Assembly: GCF_900177275.1 (NCBI RefSeq)
Contig: NZ_FXAG01000016.1
Span: 40,610 to 104,609, forward strand
From: Pseudogulbenkiania subflava DSM 22618
GTDB taxonomy: Bacteria; Pseudomonadota; Gammaproteobacteria; Burkholderiales; Chromobacteriaceae
DNA: 64,000 bases
Reading direction: 5' to 3'
In this document: one piece after another, positions 26,938-36,425 of the stretch
Layout: each line of letters opens with the position of its first letter
Numbering within the stretch: the first letter of the stretch is position 1
Notes under the pieces: model-generated
The model's input: only the letters and a program-made list of their open reading frames with translations
The model's database searches: none
What the model was told of the DNA's origin: nothing
Position numbers and translations under genes: made by a program

Positions 26938-27576
26938 TCAGCCCTGGCTGCCCATGCGGCTCAGCGCGTCGCGGTAGCGCAGCATCTGCTTGGTGGCGTG
27001 CAGCCGCTCGGCACGGATGATGCTTATCAAATCCTGCTTGGCACGTTCGATATCGTCGTTGACGACGATGTAGTCGTACAGCGCCGCGCGGTCCACCTCG
27101 GAACGTGCCTCGGCCAGACGTCGCTGGATGACCTCCTCGCTGTCAGTGGCACGGCCGCGCAGGCGGCGTTCCAGTTCGTTAATCGAGGGCGGTGCGATGA
27201 AAATGGTGATCACCCCGTCGAACAGACGGCGCACCTGCTCGGCACCCTGCCAGTCGATCTCGAGCAGGATGTCGCGGCCTTCGGCCAACTTCTCGCGCAG
27301 CCAGGCGGAGCTGGTGCCGTAGTAGTTGCCGTACACCTCGGCATGCTCGAGGAAATCACCGGCCTCGATCATGGCAAGAAACTGCTCCTTGCCAACGAAA
27401 TGGTAATGCGTCCCTTCCACCTCGCCTTCGCGCGGCGCGCGCGTGGTGTAGGAAACGGACAGCTGCACCGCCGGGTCGACCGCCAGCAAGGCCGACACCA
27501 GCGTGGTCTTGCCGGCGCCCGAAGGGGCAATAACGATGTAAATGTTACCGCTGGGCTGAACCATGTAAGCGTACAT
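26938..27576 (-). CDS. gmk: Guanylate kinase
   Basis: The 212-residue product (208 if the second ATG at 27564 is used) phosphorylates GMP to GDP with ATP. The P-loop APSGAGKTTL, the GMP-binding SYTTRAPREGEVEGTHYHF and ILLEIDWQGA are complete. It is the first gene of the run ending with thiG; 65 bases separate it from rpoZ. Confidence 0.97.
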   Translation of the reverse strand: MYAYMVQPSGNIYIVIAPSGAGKTTLVSALLAVDPAVQLSVSYTTRAPREGEVEGTHYHFVGKEQFLAMIEAGDFLEHAEVYGNYYGTSSAWLREKLAEGRDILLEIDWQGAEQVRRLFDGVITIFIAPPSINELERRLRGRATDSEEVIQRRLAEARSEVDRAALYDYIVVNDDIERAKQDLISIIRAERLHATKQMLRYRDALSRMGSQG

Positions 27577-27736
27577 CCTGCGCCAAAAGATAATTTTTCA
27601 GGATACCACAAGCACTTCAAGCGGTTAAGACGTTCACCAAGCGGCCTAGTACTGGCGAAGGACTAGCCAGTCCCCTGCCACTACTGCAAAATGCGCAGCT
27701 TAATCAAACCAATATGCCATTTTCGAGGGGTTTTCC

Positions 27737-29035
27737 ATGTCGCTGCTGGATAGCTTTTTCAAACTCAAGGAACACGGCACCTCGGTCCGGACCGAGGTCA
27801 TCGCCGGCGTCACCACCTTCCTGACCATGGCCTACATCATCCTGGTCAATCCGCTGATCCTGTCGGGCACCGGCATGAACCTGGACGCCGTGTTCGTTGC
27901 CACCTGCCTCGCCGCCGCGTTGGGCACCGGCATCATGGCGCTGGTCGCCAACTACCCGATCGCACTGGCGCCGGGCATGGGACTCAACGCCTACTTCACC
28001 TTCACCGTGGTGGGCGGCATGGGCGTGCCGTGGCAGGCCGCACTGGGTGCGGTCTTCATCTCCGGCGTGGTGTTCCTGGCGGTGAGCCTGTTCAAGGTGC
28101 GCGAAGCCATCGTCAACGCCATCCCCCGCTCGCTGAAATTCGCCATTTCCGCCGGCGTCGGCATGTTCCTCGCGATCATCGCGCTGAAGAACGCCGGCGT
28201 CATCAAGGCCCATCCGGCCACCTACCTGACCCTGGGCGACATCCATAGTCCCACCACCCTGCTCGCCATCCTGGGCTTCTTCGTCATCGTGGCCCTGGAG
28301 TACCGCAAGGTGCCGGGCTCGATCATCCTGGGCATCCTGGCGGTGACCGCGCTGTCGATCACGTTTGGCCTGTCCAAATTCAACGGCGTCGCCGCCGCCG
28401 TGCCCAGCATGGCGCCGACCTTTATGCAGATGGACCTGCACGGCGCACTCAACGCCGGTCTGCTCGGGGTGATCTTCGTCTTCTTCTTCGTCGACCTGTT
28501 CGATACCACCGGCACGCTGATCGGGGTGTCGCACCGCGCCGGCCTCCTGGATCAGGACGGCAAGCTGCCGCGCCTGAAGCGCGCCCTGCTGGCCGACTCG
28601 ATCGCCATCACCGCAGGGGCGGTGATGGGCACCTCGTCCACCACGGCCTATATCGAAAGTGCGGCGGGCACCGCCGTCGGCGGCCGTACCGGGCTGACCT
28701 CGCTGGTGGTCGCCATCCTGTTCCTGGCGTGTCTGTGGCTGTCGCCGCTCGCCAAGACCGTGCCGGCCTACGCCACCGCGCCGGCACTGTGCTACGTTGC
28801 CGTGCTGATGTGCCGTGGCCTGGCCGAAATCGAGTGGGACGACCTCACCGAGTCGGCTCCGGCCGTCATGACCGCGCTGGCGATGCCGTTCACCTTCTCC
28901 ATCGCTGACGGCATCGCCTTCGGCTTCATCAGCTACGCCGCCCTCAAGCTCTTGAGCGGTCGCATTGCCGAGCTCAAGCCAGCGGTGCTGGTGATCGCGG
29001 CACTGTGGGTCTTCAAACTGGCCTTCTTCGCCTGA
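27737..29035 (+). CDS. NCS2-family purine permease, AzgA/PbuG type
   Basis: The product is 432 residues with about 12-13 membrane helices. Family motifs are [45 protein letters not shown] and [14 protein letters not shown]. AzgA-like permeases import adenine, hypoxanthine or guanine with protons. The ribosome binding site GAGGGG lies at 27726-27731. The adenine phosphoribosyltransferase gene follows 14 bases later, so import and salvage of adenine are probably coupled. No purine riboswitch is evident upstream. Confidence 0.92.
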   Translation: MSLLDSFFKLKEHGTSVRTEVIAGVTTFLTMAYIILVNPLILSGTGMNLDAVFVATCLAAALGTGIMALVANYPIALAPGMGLNAYFTFTVVGGMGVPWQAALGAVFISGVVFLAVSLFKVREAIVNAIPRSLKFAISAGVGMFLAIIALKNAGVIKAHPATYLTLGDIHSPTTLLAILGFFVIVALEYRKVPGSIILGILAVTALSITFGLSKFNGVAAAVPSMAPTFMQMDLHGALNAGLLGVIFVFFFVDLFDTTGTLIGVSHRAGLLDQDGKLPRLKRALLADSIAITAGAVMGTSSTTAYIESAAGTAVGGRTGLTSLVVAILFLACLWLSPLAKTVPAYATAPALCYVAVLMCRGLAEIEWDDLTESAPAVMTALAMPFTFSIADGIAFGFISYAALKLLSGRIAELKPAVLVIAALWVFKLAFFA

Positions 29036-29049
29036 GGAGCAATGGGCGT

Positions 29050-29607
29050 ATGGAAAATCTGAGCAGTCTCGATTTCTCCGGCTACTTGAAAAACCGGATC
29101 CGCACCGTACCGGACTGGCCACAGCAGGGCGTCATGTTTCGCGACATTACGCCGCTGCTGCAGAACCCCAAGACCTTCCGCATGCTGATCGACATCTTCG
29201 TCTATCGCTACATGGAGGAGAAGGTCGACCTGATCGCCGGTCTCGACGCACGTGGCTTCATCATCGGCTCGGTGCTGGCCTACGAGCTCAACGTCGGCTT
29301 CGTCCCGATCCGCAAGAAGGGCAAGCTGCCGTTCAAGACCGTGTCGGAGGAGTACGAGCTGGAATACGGCAATGCCACGGTGGAAATGCACACCGACGCC
29401 TGCAAACCGGGAGATCGGGTGGTGCTGATCGACGACCTGGTCGCCACCGGCGGCACCATGCTGGCCGGAGCCAAGCTGCTGAAGAAACTCGGAGCCGACG
29501 TACTGGAGGCGGCGGCCATCATCGACCTGCCGGAACTGGGCGGCAGCCAACTGGTTCGAGACAGCGGGCTGGAACTGTTTACCGTGTGCTCCTACGACGG
29601 TCACTGA
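29050..29607 (+). CDS. apt: Adenine phosphoribosyltransferase
   Basis: The 185-residue product converts adenine plus PRPP to AMP. Signatures are [21 protein letters not shown] (split before residue 20), [11 protein letters not shown] and the PRPP loop [14 protein letters not shown]. The ATG at 29050 fits the family N-terminus and has GGGCG/GAGCAA upstream. It forms an operon with the purine permease and ends at the terminator 29635-29658. Confidence 0.96.
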   Translation: MENLSSLDFSGYLKNRIRTVPDWPQQGVMFRDITPLLQNPKTFRMLIDIFVYRYMEEKVDLIAGLDARGFIIGSVLAYELNVGFVPIRKKGKLPFKTVSEEYELEYGNATVEMHTDACKPGDRVVLIDDLVATGGTMLAGAKLLKKLGADVLEAAAIIDLPELGGSQLVRDSGLELFTVCSYDGH

Positions 29608-29634
29608 GCACGGAACACACACGACTGGAAACGC

Positions 29635-29658
29635 AAACGGGCCTCACGGCCCGTTTTT
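29635..29658 (+). terminator. Terminator of the permease-apt operon
   Basis: The stem AAACGGGCC/GGCCCGTTT (9 bp) has loop TCAC and is followed by TTA; the T-run is part of the right arm. Confidence 0.85.
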
Positions 29659-29764
29659 ATTGGTTCAGCTAGCTCACAAAAAAAGAGGATACGGCGGTCA
29701 CCGTATCCGTCCAAGCACACACACACATAAACCCAAGGAAGTAACGGAGAAAGCGCTCGCCCGC

Positions 29765-29902
29765 TCAGTGCTTGCGCGACTCGTTCTTCATATTGCGGAT
29801 GAACAGCGTCACGCAAACGCCCACGACGAGGCTGGCGACCACGATGGTGATCAGGCTCAAGAGCCCGACGTCGTCGGATAACAGTTGTTTCCAGAGTTCC
29901 AT
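29765..29902 (-). CDS. DUF3149 family small membrane protein (45 residues)
   Basis: This short gene has a strong ribosome binding site (AGGAGGG six bases before the ATG). The peptide begins MELWKQLLSDDVGLLSLITI and continues with a hydrophobic helix (residues 13-35) and a basic tail (FIRNMKNESRKH). The N-terminus MELWKQLLSD and single helix match DUF3149, small inner-membrane proteins of betaproteobacteria of unknown role. It is isolated between the apt terminator and the reductase gene. Confidence 0.85.
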   Translation of the reverse strand: MELWKQLLSDDVGLLSLITIVVASLVVGVCVTLFIRNMKNESRKH

Positions 29903-30091
29903 TTTGCCCTCCTGTGGCGGCTGAGCTCGCCTTGATGACTTTGACTGCCAACCATCATACCCATGACAGAATGTCGGGAATTGACGTAGGTCAAAGGCAT
30001 GTTTTTCTGTACCGGGCGGGCACAGAGGGCGAAAAAAATGGCCACGAATCGATCCGGGGCCATGTCTTTGGTCGCGCTTGTCGGCGGCGTC

Positions 30092-31120
30092 TTACTTGCT
30101 GGTGCTCGTGTCCTTGGAGAGGAAGAAGGCGTCCGAGAAGAACTCGTCCTCGGACAGACCGCGTTCGCGGGTGAAGCTGCGGTGTGCCGCCTCGACCATC
30201 ACCGGCGCGCCGCAGGCGTACACTTGGTAGCCCGACAGGTCATCGAAGTCGTCGAGCACCGCCTTGTGCACGAAGCCGGTACGACCGGTCCAATTATCCT
30301 CGGGCAGCGCCTCGGACAGCACCGGGATGTAGGTGAAGTTGGCGTTGGACGCCTGCCACTGTTCGGCCAAGTCGGCCATGTACAGGTCGGCCTTGGTGCG
30401 CGCGCCCCAGTAGAACACCATGGGACGGGTAATGCCGCTGTGCAGAGCATGCTCGACGATGCCCTTGATCGGGGCAAAACCGGTACCGCTGGCCACGAAC
30501 ACGATGGGCTTGTCCGAATCCTCACGCAGGAAGAAGGTGCCCAACGGCCCCTTGAAGCGCATGATCTCGCGCTCCTTCATCTGAGTGAACACGTATTCGG
30601 AGAACGAGCCGCCGGGCTGGTGGCGGATGTGCAGTTCGAGGAAAGCATCGTCGTGCGGCGCGTTGGCGATCGAGAAGCTACGCTTCTTACCGTCCTTCAT
30701 CAGGATGTCGATGTACTGGCCGGCATGGAACTGCAGGCGTTCGGACACCGGCAGCTTGAGCTTCAGCACCGCCACGTCGTGCAGTTTCTCGATTTTCTCG
30801 ACGCGGCACGGCAGGGTCTTGACCGGGATGTCGCCGAGGCCGGTGACTTCACGCACCTCGATGGTCAGGTCGCCTTGCGGCTTGGCGCAGCAGAACAGCG
30901 CATAGCCCTGCACCCGCTCCTGCTCCGGCAGGGCCTTCTCCTGATAACCATCCTGGCAAACTTCGCCTTCCAGCACCTTGCCCTTACAGGCACCGCAGGC
31001 ACCATCACGACAGCCGTACGGCAGGCCGATACCATGGCGCAGGGCCGCCTCGAGAATGGTTTCGTGGTCGTCGACCTGGAAGGTGTGTCCACTCGGGAGC
31101 ACTTTGACTTGAGCAGTCAT
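30092..31120 (-). CDS. 2Fe-2S ferredoxin-type NAD(P)H flavoprotein reductase
   Basis: The product is 342 residues. The N-terminal plant-type ferredoxin domain has cluster ligands in YGCRDGACGACKGKV and FCCAKP. An FAD-binding domain (RSFSIANAPH) and a NAD-binding domain (FVASGTGFAPIKGI, YACGAPVMVEAA) follow. Betaproteobacterial copies are usually labelled CDP-6-deoxy-delta-3,4-glucoseen reductase after AscD. No deoxysugar genes are nearby, so a general electron-transfer role (as in phenol hydroxylase-type or ubiquinone-linked reductases) is more likely. It is transcribed alone. Confidence 0.9.
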   Translation of the reverse strand: MTAQVKVLPSGHTFQVDDHETILEAALRHGIGLPYGCRDGACGACKGKVLEGEVCQDGYQEKALPEQERVQGYALFCCAKPQGDLTIEVREVTGLGDIPVKTLPCRVEKIEKLHDVAVLKLKLPVSERLQFHAGQYIDILMKDGKKRSFSIANAPHDDAFLELHIRHQPGGSFSEYVFTQMKEREIMRFKGPLGTFFLREDSDKPIVFVASGTGFAPIKGIVEHALHSGITRPMVFYWGARTKADLYMADLAEQWQASNANFTYIPVLSEALPEDNWTGRTGFVHKAVLDDFDDLSGYQVYACGAPVMVEAAHRSFTRERGLSEDEFFSDAFFLSKDTSTSK

Positions 31121-31148
31121 CTCGTTACTCTACCTTAAGCTCGCTAAA

Positions 31149-32036
31149 ATGCGGTGTATGCGTACTCTATTGATTGCAGGCTTCGGCGACGTGGCACGCA
31201 GGGCCGTCCCCCTCTTGGCGCCGCACTGGCGGCTGCTGGCGCTGGTGCGCCGGCCGGAACAAGCAGACGAAGCGCGGCGGCTGGGCATCCAGCCGGTACT
31301 GGCCGATCTCGATGACAAGCGTAGCCTGGCACGTCTAGCCGGGCTGGCCGATGCCCTGCTCTATACCGCCCCGCCGCCGGAGCGCGGGGAGCACGACCCG
31401 CGCCTTGGCAAGTTGTTATGCACGCTGGCAAAGGGGAAAAGTCTACCACAGCGGGTAGTCTATATCAGCACCAGCGGGGTCTACGGCGATGCCGGAGGCG
31501 CATGGCTGGACGAAACCGCGCCGCTGCGCCCGCAAAGCGCACGCGCCAAACGACGCGTCGACGCCGAGCGCCGACTACGTGCCTTTGCCAGAAGCAGCGG
31601 CGCCAGCATCACCATCCTGCGTGCTCCGGGCATCTACGCCGCCGAGCGCTTGCCGACGACACGGCTGATCAACGGCACACCCCTGATCGCGGCAGACGAA
31701 GACAGCTACGGCAACCACATCCACGCCGACGATCTGGCACGGCTGTGCGCGGCAGCGTTGCGGCGCACCGGCGGCATCCGCATTTACAACGCCTGCGACG
31801 ACGAACCGTTGACGGTGGGCGAATGGTACGACCGCCTGGCGGACGCGCTGGGCATGCCGCGCGCGCCACGCCTGCCACGGATCGAAGTGCAGGCGGCGGT
31901 CTCCCCTGCCCTGTGGTCGTTCCTGGCCGAGTCGCGGCGACTCGACAACCACCGACTTAAACGGGAATTGAAGGTCCGGCTGCGCTACCCGACCGTGGCG
32001 AGCTTTCTCGCCACCCTGCCTGGCCCGACAACATGA
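31149..32036 (+). CDS. NAD(P)-dependent epimerase/dehydratase-like protein (SDR family)
   Basis: The 295-residue product has an N-terminal Rossmann motif, LLIAGFGDVARR, then YISTSGVYGD with the active-site Ser/Tyr region, and NHIHADDLA and YNACDDEPLTVGEWYD in the second half. These match extended short-chain dehydrogenases of the YeeZ type, whose substrate is unknown. The start could be 31149 or the in-frame ATG at 31158. It is divergent from the reductase gene, with only 28 bases between. Confidence 0.85.
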   Translation: MRCMRTLLIAGFGDVARRAVPLLAPHWRLLALVRRPEQADEARRLGIQPVLADLDDKRSLARLAGLADALLYTAPPPERGEHDPRLGKLLCTLAKGKSLPQRVVYISTSGVYGDAGGAWLDETAPLRPQSARAKRRVDAERRLRAFARSSGASITILRAPGIYAAERLPTTRLINGTPLIAADEDSYGNHIHADDLARLCAAALRRTGGIRIYNACDDEPLTVGEWYDRLADALGMPRAPRLPRIEVQAAVSPALWSFLAESRRLDNHRLKRELKVRLRYPTVASFLATLPGPTT

Positions 32037-32162
32037 TGTCAGTTGGCGTAGCGCCAGGATCACGGTGACCGGCATCACTCAAGCCGGGGAGGGAATGTCT
32101 CGCCACCTCGCGCCAGATTCGGTAACATCGCGCTTTTTTTGACTTTTCCAACGAAGACCGCC

Positions 32163-32843
32163 ATGGAAAACCCGGCTTTTCAGCGACACATCAAGAGCTT
32201 CGTGCTACGTCAGGGCCACCTGACGCCGTCCCAGAAGCGCGCCATGGACGAAGGCATGCCGCGCTGGGGTATCGAGTACCGCCCCGAGACCCTCGACCTC
32301 GAACAGGCATTCGGCCGCCAGGCACCGAAAATCCTGGAAATCGGCTTCGGCATGGGTACCGCCACGGCGGAAATCGCCGCCAACAATCCGCAACAGGACT
32401 ACCTGGGGGCCGAAGTGCATTCGCCAGGCGTGGGCAACCTGCTCAAGCTGATTTCCGAGCAAGACATTTCCAACCTGCGCCTGATCCGCCATGACGCCGT
32501 CGAGGTCATCGACCACATGCTGGCCGACGCCTCGCTCGACGGCATTCATATTTTCTTCCCGGACCCATGGCACAAAAAACGCCACAACAAGCGCCGGCTG
32601 ATCCAGGGCCCCCTGGTGGCGAAGCTGGTGAAGAAGCTGAAGCCGGGCGGCTACCTGCACGCCGCCACCGACTGGGAAGATTATGCGGTCCAGATCCTGG
32701 AGGTGTTTTCGGCCACCCCCGAGCTCGCCAACAGCGCCGACGGCTACGCCCCGCGCCCGGACTACCGTCCGCTCACCAAGTTCGAGCAGCGCGGCATCCG
32801 CCTCGGCCACGGGGTATGGGACATCATCTTCCGGCGTAACTGA
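32163..32843 (+). CDS. trmB: tRNA (guanine-N7-)-methyltransferase
   Basis: The 226-residue product makes m7G46 in tRNA using SAM. Motif I is [20 protein letters not shown], and the signature of the family, [19 protein letters not shown], is complete, as is the C-terminal [14 protein letters not shown]. The ATG at 32163 aligns with the family's [18 protein letters not shown]; the upstream ATG at 32139 is unlikely. It stands alone and is convergent with the glutathione peroxidase gene. Confidence 0.96.
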   Translation: MENPAFQRHIKSFVLRQGHLTPSQKRAMDEGMPRWGIEYRPETLDLEQAFGRQAPKILEIGFGMGTATAEIAANNPQQDYLGAEVHSPGVGNLLKLISEQDISNLRLIRHDAVEVIDHMLADASLDGIHIFFPDPWHKKRHNKRRLIQGPLVAKLVKKLKPGGYLHAATDWEDYAVQILEVFSATPELANSADGYAPRPDYRPLTKFEQRGIRLGHGVWDIIFRRN

Positions 32844-32895
32844 GCCGGAGATTCCGAGGCTTGGGCTCCCTCGACGGCAGGCCTAGGCGCGTGCC

Positions 32896-33375
32896 TCATC
32901 CCCCCAACAAACGATCGATATCGTCGAGCAGCTCATGCGGCTGCACCGCCGGCTCATAACGCTTGACCAGCCGTCCCCTGCCGTCGATCAGGAACTTGGT
33001 GAAGTTCCATTTCACCGGCTGGGGATGATCGGTATCGGCGCGAGTCAGCCAGCGCCACAAGGGATGTGCCTCGTCGCCGTTGACAGCGACCTTGGCGTAA
33101 AGCGGGAACGTCACCCCGAAACGGCTCTGGCAGAACACGGCGATGCTGTCCTCTGCTCCCGGCTCCTGTCCGCCGAACTGGTTGCAGGGAAAGCCGAGCA
33201 AGGCGAACTCCTCGCCGGCGAAGTACACCGCCAGTTCCTGCAAGCCGGTGTATTGCGGGGTGAAGCCGCATTCGCTGGCGGTATTGACCACCAGTACCAC
33301 CATGCCGGCGTAGCGCGACAGGGATTCGGGACTGCCGTCGATACGGCAGGCGGAAAAGTCATGGAGCGTGGTCAT
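32896..33375 (-). CDS. Glutathione peroxidase family thiol peroxidase
   Basis: The 159-residue product has the catalytic tetrad of the family: Cys36 in NTASECGFTPQY, Gln in CNQFGGQEPG, and Trp and Asn in KWNFTKF. The peroxidatic residue is Cys, not selenocysteine. BtuE-like bacterial enzymes reduce peroxides, usually with thioredoxin. The ATG at 33375 with GGAG upstream gives the normal length; the open frame continues upstream only by chance across the next gene's start. Confidence 0.93.
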   Translation of the reverse strand: MTTLHDFSACRIDGSPESLSRYAGMVVLVVNTASECGFTPQYTGLQELAVYFAGEEFALLGFPCNQFGGQEPGAEDSIAVFCQSRFGVTFPLYAKVAVNGDEAHPLWRWLTRADTDHPQPVKWNFTKFLIDGRGRLVKRYEPAVQPHELLDDIDRLLGG

Positions 33376-33465
33376 GGTGGGTCTCCGTCTCGTATAATCG
33401 GCACTGCTACAGCACAGGAGCCGCCGCGCGCGGCATCCTCCGTTTTTCTCCTCAGGTAGATCGCC

Positions 33466-33942
33466 ATGTTCAATCCCAGCCGCCAGGACGCACGCCGTTT
33501 CTTTTTCGACACCTGGGCCAAACACCAGCGCAACGAGCCGCTGACCGATCTGGAAAAAATCACGCTGACCATCCTGCTGGAGCATCCGGAATACCATGCC
33601 ATCGTCGGCCAACCCGAGCGCTACCTGGAACAGGAATGGACACCGGACATGGGAGAATCCAACCCTTTCCTGCACCTGAGCCTGCACATGGCGATCGAGG
33701 AGCAACGTTCCATCGACCAACCCTTCGGCATCCGCTCGCTCTACGCCCAGCTCGCCCTGCGTCTGGGCGACGAACATGCCGCCCAGCACCAGATGATGGA
33801 ATGCCTTGGCGAAATGATCTGGCACGCCCAACGCTATGGCGGGGGCCCGGACGTTAATCGCTACATTTCCTGCGTGCGCGGCCGGCTGGGCATGGGCGAA
33901 GAAGAAACTCCACGCATCAACCCCAATGATGTCGGCGACTGA
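33466..33942 (+). CDS. DUF1841 family protein
   Basis: The 158-residue soluble protein matches DUF1841 over its length (MFNPSRQDARRFFFDTWAKH; NPFLHLSLHMAIEEQ; DEHAAQHQMMECLGEMIWHAQR). The several conserved His and Glu in two helices could form a metal site, but the function is unknown. It is common in betaproteobacteria. It is divergent from the peroxidase, with a 90-base gap, and is followed by the terminator at 34067-34098. Confidence 0.9.
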   Translation: MFNPSRQDARRFFFDTWAKHQRNEPLTDLEKITLTILLEHPEYHAIVGQPERYLEQEWTPDMGESNPFLHLSLHMAIEEQRSIDQPFGIRSLYAQLALRLGDEHAAQHQMMECLGEMIWHAQRYGGGPDVNRYISCVRGRLGMGEEETPRINPNDVGD

Positions 33943-34066
33943 CAAGGCGCTTCCGGTTCTTTAGGTGATAGCCCAAGTTGGCGGCTGCCACAAACCCTGA
34001 AATGGCAAGCGATGCAAATCGATGCCAAGCCTGTCCAACGCGCCCCTGACCACGCCCCAGAACGAA

Positions 34067-34098
34067 AAAGGCACCCGAGCCTAGTGGCGGGTGCCTTT
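34067..34098. terminator. Bidirectional terminator between the DUF1841 gene and the hydroxyacid dehydrogenase
   Basis: The stem AAAGGCACCCG/CGGGTGCCTTT (11 bp) has a ten-base loop, with A-rich and T-rich flanks for both converging transcripts. Confidence 0.82.
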
Positions 34099-34115
34099 CC
34101 ATCGCGGCATAAGCT

Positions 34116-35066
34116 TTAGACGATGCGTCGCAGCCTGCGCCCCTCGATGAAGGCTTCGATATTCTCGACCAGTTGCCCCGCCAGCCGGCTCATCGCCTCG
34201 TGGCTGGCCCAGCCAACGTGCGGGGTGACGATCAGATGCGGCAGCCGCGCCTTGAGCAGCGGATTTCCCTCGCTCGGTGGCTCGACCGTCAACACATCGA
34301 ACCCTGCCCCACCCAGTTGACCATACTTGAGTGCCGCCACCAGTGCCTCCTCGTCGACCAGCCCGCCACGTGCGGTATTGATCAGCACGGCCCCCGGTTT
34401 CATACGCTGCAGTTCCTCAACGCCGATCATATTGCGGGTTTGCTCGGTCAACAGACAATGCAGCGACAGCACGTCCGAGCTAGTCAGCAGGGTGTCGAAA
34501 TCGACGTAGCCCTCGCGCACGCTGGCCGCCCCCTTGCGCTCTCCGAACAGCACGGTCATACCGAAGGCGCGCGCACGCGACGCCAGCGCCTGACCAATGC
34601 CGCCAGAACCAATGATCCCCAGCGTGGCGCCCTGCAGGTCGCGAATCGGCGCGCCGAAATGGCAGAACTGCGGCGCGTTCTGCCACACCCCAGCCGCCAC
34701 GTCGCGCTGGTAGGCCGGCAGGTTGCGGAACAGCGCCAGCATCATCATGAAAGCGTGCTCGGCCACTGTATCGTCGCCGTAATGCTGGATGTTCGCCACG
34801 GCCACGCCGCGTTCGCGGCAAGCCTCGAGGTCGATATGGTTCACCCCGGTCGCCGCCACAGCCAGCAGTTTCAGCGCGGGCAGAGCCTCAAGCGTGGCAC
34901 GGTTGAACGGCACCTTGTTGGTGATGACGATCTCGGCCCCCTCGGCATGGCTGACGATCTGCCCTGGAGTGGTGGCCGGGAATTCATGATAACGATGGGG
35001 GAAGGCAAAAACAGGAACCGGGACAGGCAGGCTGTCCCGGTCCAGAAATACGATGGAATGGGTCAT
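34116..35066 (-). CDS. D-2-hydroxyacid dehydrogenase (NAD type)
   Basis: The 316-residue product has the NAD-binding GIIGSGGIGQALA and the catalytic Arg (INTARGGLVDE), Glu (VEPPSEGNPL) and His (TPHVGWAS). The VAATGVNHIDLEACRERG stretch is typical for the glycerate dehydrogenase (HprA)/hydroxypyruvate reductase branch, so glycerate, hydroxypyruvate or a similar acid is the likely substrate. The gene is followed on the same strand's upstream side by the DUF2189 gene, 11 bases away, so they may share a transcript. Confidence 0.92.
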   Translation of the reverse strand: MTHSIVFLDRDSLPVPVPVFAFPHRYHEFPATTPGQIVSHAEGAEIVITNKVPFNRATLEALPALKLLAVAATGVNHIDLEACRERGVAVANIQHYGDDTVAEHAFMMMLALFRNLPAYQRDVAAGVWQNAPQFCHFGAPIRDLQGATLGIIGSGGIGQALASRARAFGMTVLFGERKGAASVREGYVDFDTLLTSSDVLSLHCLLTEQTRNMIGVEELQRMKPGAVLINTARGGLVDEEALVAALKYGQLGGAGFDVLTVEPPSEGNPLLKARLPHLIVTPHVGWASHEAMSRLAGQLVENIEAFIEGRRLRRIV

Positions 35067-35076
35067 GTAGTCGTCG

Positions 35077-35859
35077 TCAGCGCTCGAAGGTGATCAAATC
35101 GCGGTAGGCATGCCAGGTGGCCAGGCCGATCACCGGCATGATCACGATCAGGCCGACGAAATAGGTGGCAAAGCCCACCACGGTGAGGGCAACAATCATA
35201 GCCGCCCACACCAGCATCGTCAGCAGGTTCTTGTACACCGCCTGCAGGCTGGCAACCATGGCCGTGACGGTATCCACTTCCTTGTCGAGCAGCATCGGCA
35301 ATGATACCGCGCTGACCGCAAACACCAGCGCCGCAAAGAAGAAACCGATACCGAAATAAGCAACCAGGAAGCCCACGTTCTCGGGCTTGAAGGCGTTACT
35401 GACTACCATGTTCAACGTCGGCAAGGTCGCCGTGTCGTAGAACAGCGCAAACATCAACAGCGACATGCGGAACCAGCCGAACACCAGCACGGCCAGCAAC
35501 ACAGCGTACAGTGCAAAGCTGTGCATGTTGACCCGCCAGGCCGTCATGCTGTGGACCAGCGTGACGCGACCACGACCATCGAATGCCTCCATCTGCTTGG
35601 CGATGTCGTAGAGGCCAATCGCAAGGAACGGTCCGGCCAGCAGGAAGATGGTGGACAAGGTGATGACGATCTCTGGCGCCTGTTCGAAATAGGTCGTCAG
35701 CAGGTAGCCCATCAGCACGAAGACGGCGCCGTAGAACAGCGAGTCGGCCGGAGCACGCTGCAAATCCTTGAACCCCTGACGCAACCATTTGGCTGGGTAC
35801 GACACGTTGACATGCTTGACGACCGGGTGCTCGTTTGACGGATGGTGTGCGATATCCAT
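35077..35859 (-). CDS. DUF2189 family integral membrane protein
   Basis: The 260-residue product has six hydrophobic segments. Family features are WLRQGFKDLQRAPADSLFYG near the N-terminus and MPVIGLATWHAYRDLI at the C-terminus. The function is unknown; relatives are sometimes described as cytochrome c oxidase-like membrane proteins without proof. ATG at 35859 is chosen because AAGGGG precedes it and the frame upstream is promoter DNA of the divergent FKBP gene. Confidence 0.88.
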   Translation of the reverse strand: MDIAHHPSNEHPVVKHVNVSYPAKWLRQGFKDLQRAPADSLFYGAVFVLMGYLLTTYFEQAPEIVITLSTIFLLAGPFLAIGLYDIAKQMEAFDGRGRVTLVHSMTAWRVNMHSFALYAVLLAVLVFGWFRMSLLMFALFYDTATLPTLNMVVSNAFKPENVGFLVAYFGIGFFFAALVFAVSAVSLPMLLDKEVDTVTAMVASLQAVYKNLLTMLVWAAMIVALTVVGFATYFVGLIVIMPVIGLATWHAYRDLITFER

Positions 35860-36029
35860 GATGTATCCCCTTTGCTGCAAGAGTGTGTGGCGGACAAACC
35901 CGGCATTAGTTTTTTTATAAGCCATAACCGCGGAAACACAACCCGGGAGGAGCCCCCAACGGGACGACGCCGCCGGACGGCGCTGCTACAATAAATAGCT
36001 TGGATGACTCTAATGAAAGGACAGAGCTG

Positions 36030-36359
36030 ATGGCGTCCGAACTGATCATTGAAGAACTGCAACTGGGCGACGGGGCCGAAGCCACCGTTGGCCAGGAAGT
36101 CACCGTGCACTACACCGGCTGGCTCACCGACGGCACCAAGTTCGACTCGAGCAAGGACCGCTTCCAGCCGTTTTCCTTCCCGCTAGGCGCAGGTTACGTA
36201 ATCAAGGGCTGGGATCAGGGCGTAGCCGGCATGAAAGTCGGCGGCAAGCGCAAACTGACCATCCCGGCCGAACTGGGCTACGGCGCACGCGGCGCCGGCG
36301 GGGTCATCCCGCCCAACGCCACGTTGATCTTCGAAGTGGAACTGCTGCAGGTGGGCTGA
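36030..36359 (+). CDS. FKBP-type peptidyl-prolyl cis-trans isomerase
   Basis: This 109-residue single FKBP domain has no signal peptide and so is cytoplasmic. Active-site residues are seen in [33 protein letters not shown] and [19 protein letters not shown]. It catalyses proline isomerisation. The ATG at 36030 follows AAAGGA; a TACAAT box at 35987-35992 may be its -10. It ends 12 bases before the 46-bp palindrome. Confidence 0.95.
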   Translation: MASELIIEELQLGDGAEATVGQEVTVHYTGWLTDGTKFDSSKDRFQPFSFPLGAGYVIKGWDQGVAGMKVGGKRKLTIPAELGYGARGAGGVIPPNATLIFEVELLQVG

Positions 36360-36371
36360 ATATCAACCACT

Positions 36372-36417
36372 GTTGCAACAAAAAAGCCATCGCATGCGAT
36401 GGCTTTTTTGTTGCAAC
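36372..36417. terminator. Perfect 46-bp palindrome acting as bidirectional terminator
   Basis: Two 23-base arms (from GTTGCAACAAAAAAGCCATC to the axis and back) are exact reverse complements with no unpaired centre. Each arm carries a run of six A, so the T-run needed for termination is present on both strands. It separates the converging FKBP and dedA genes. Confidence 0.88.
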
Positions 36418-36425
36418 GAACCGAT

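Noticed and set aside
27600..27736. Purine riboswitch before the purine permease
   Set aside because: The conserved three-way junction and loop sequences of the purine aptamer are not seen.
32896..33375. Selenocysteine in the glutathione peroxidase
   Set aside because: The active-site codon is a Cys codon in the motif NTASECGFT; no in-frame TGA is present.
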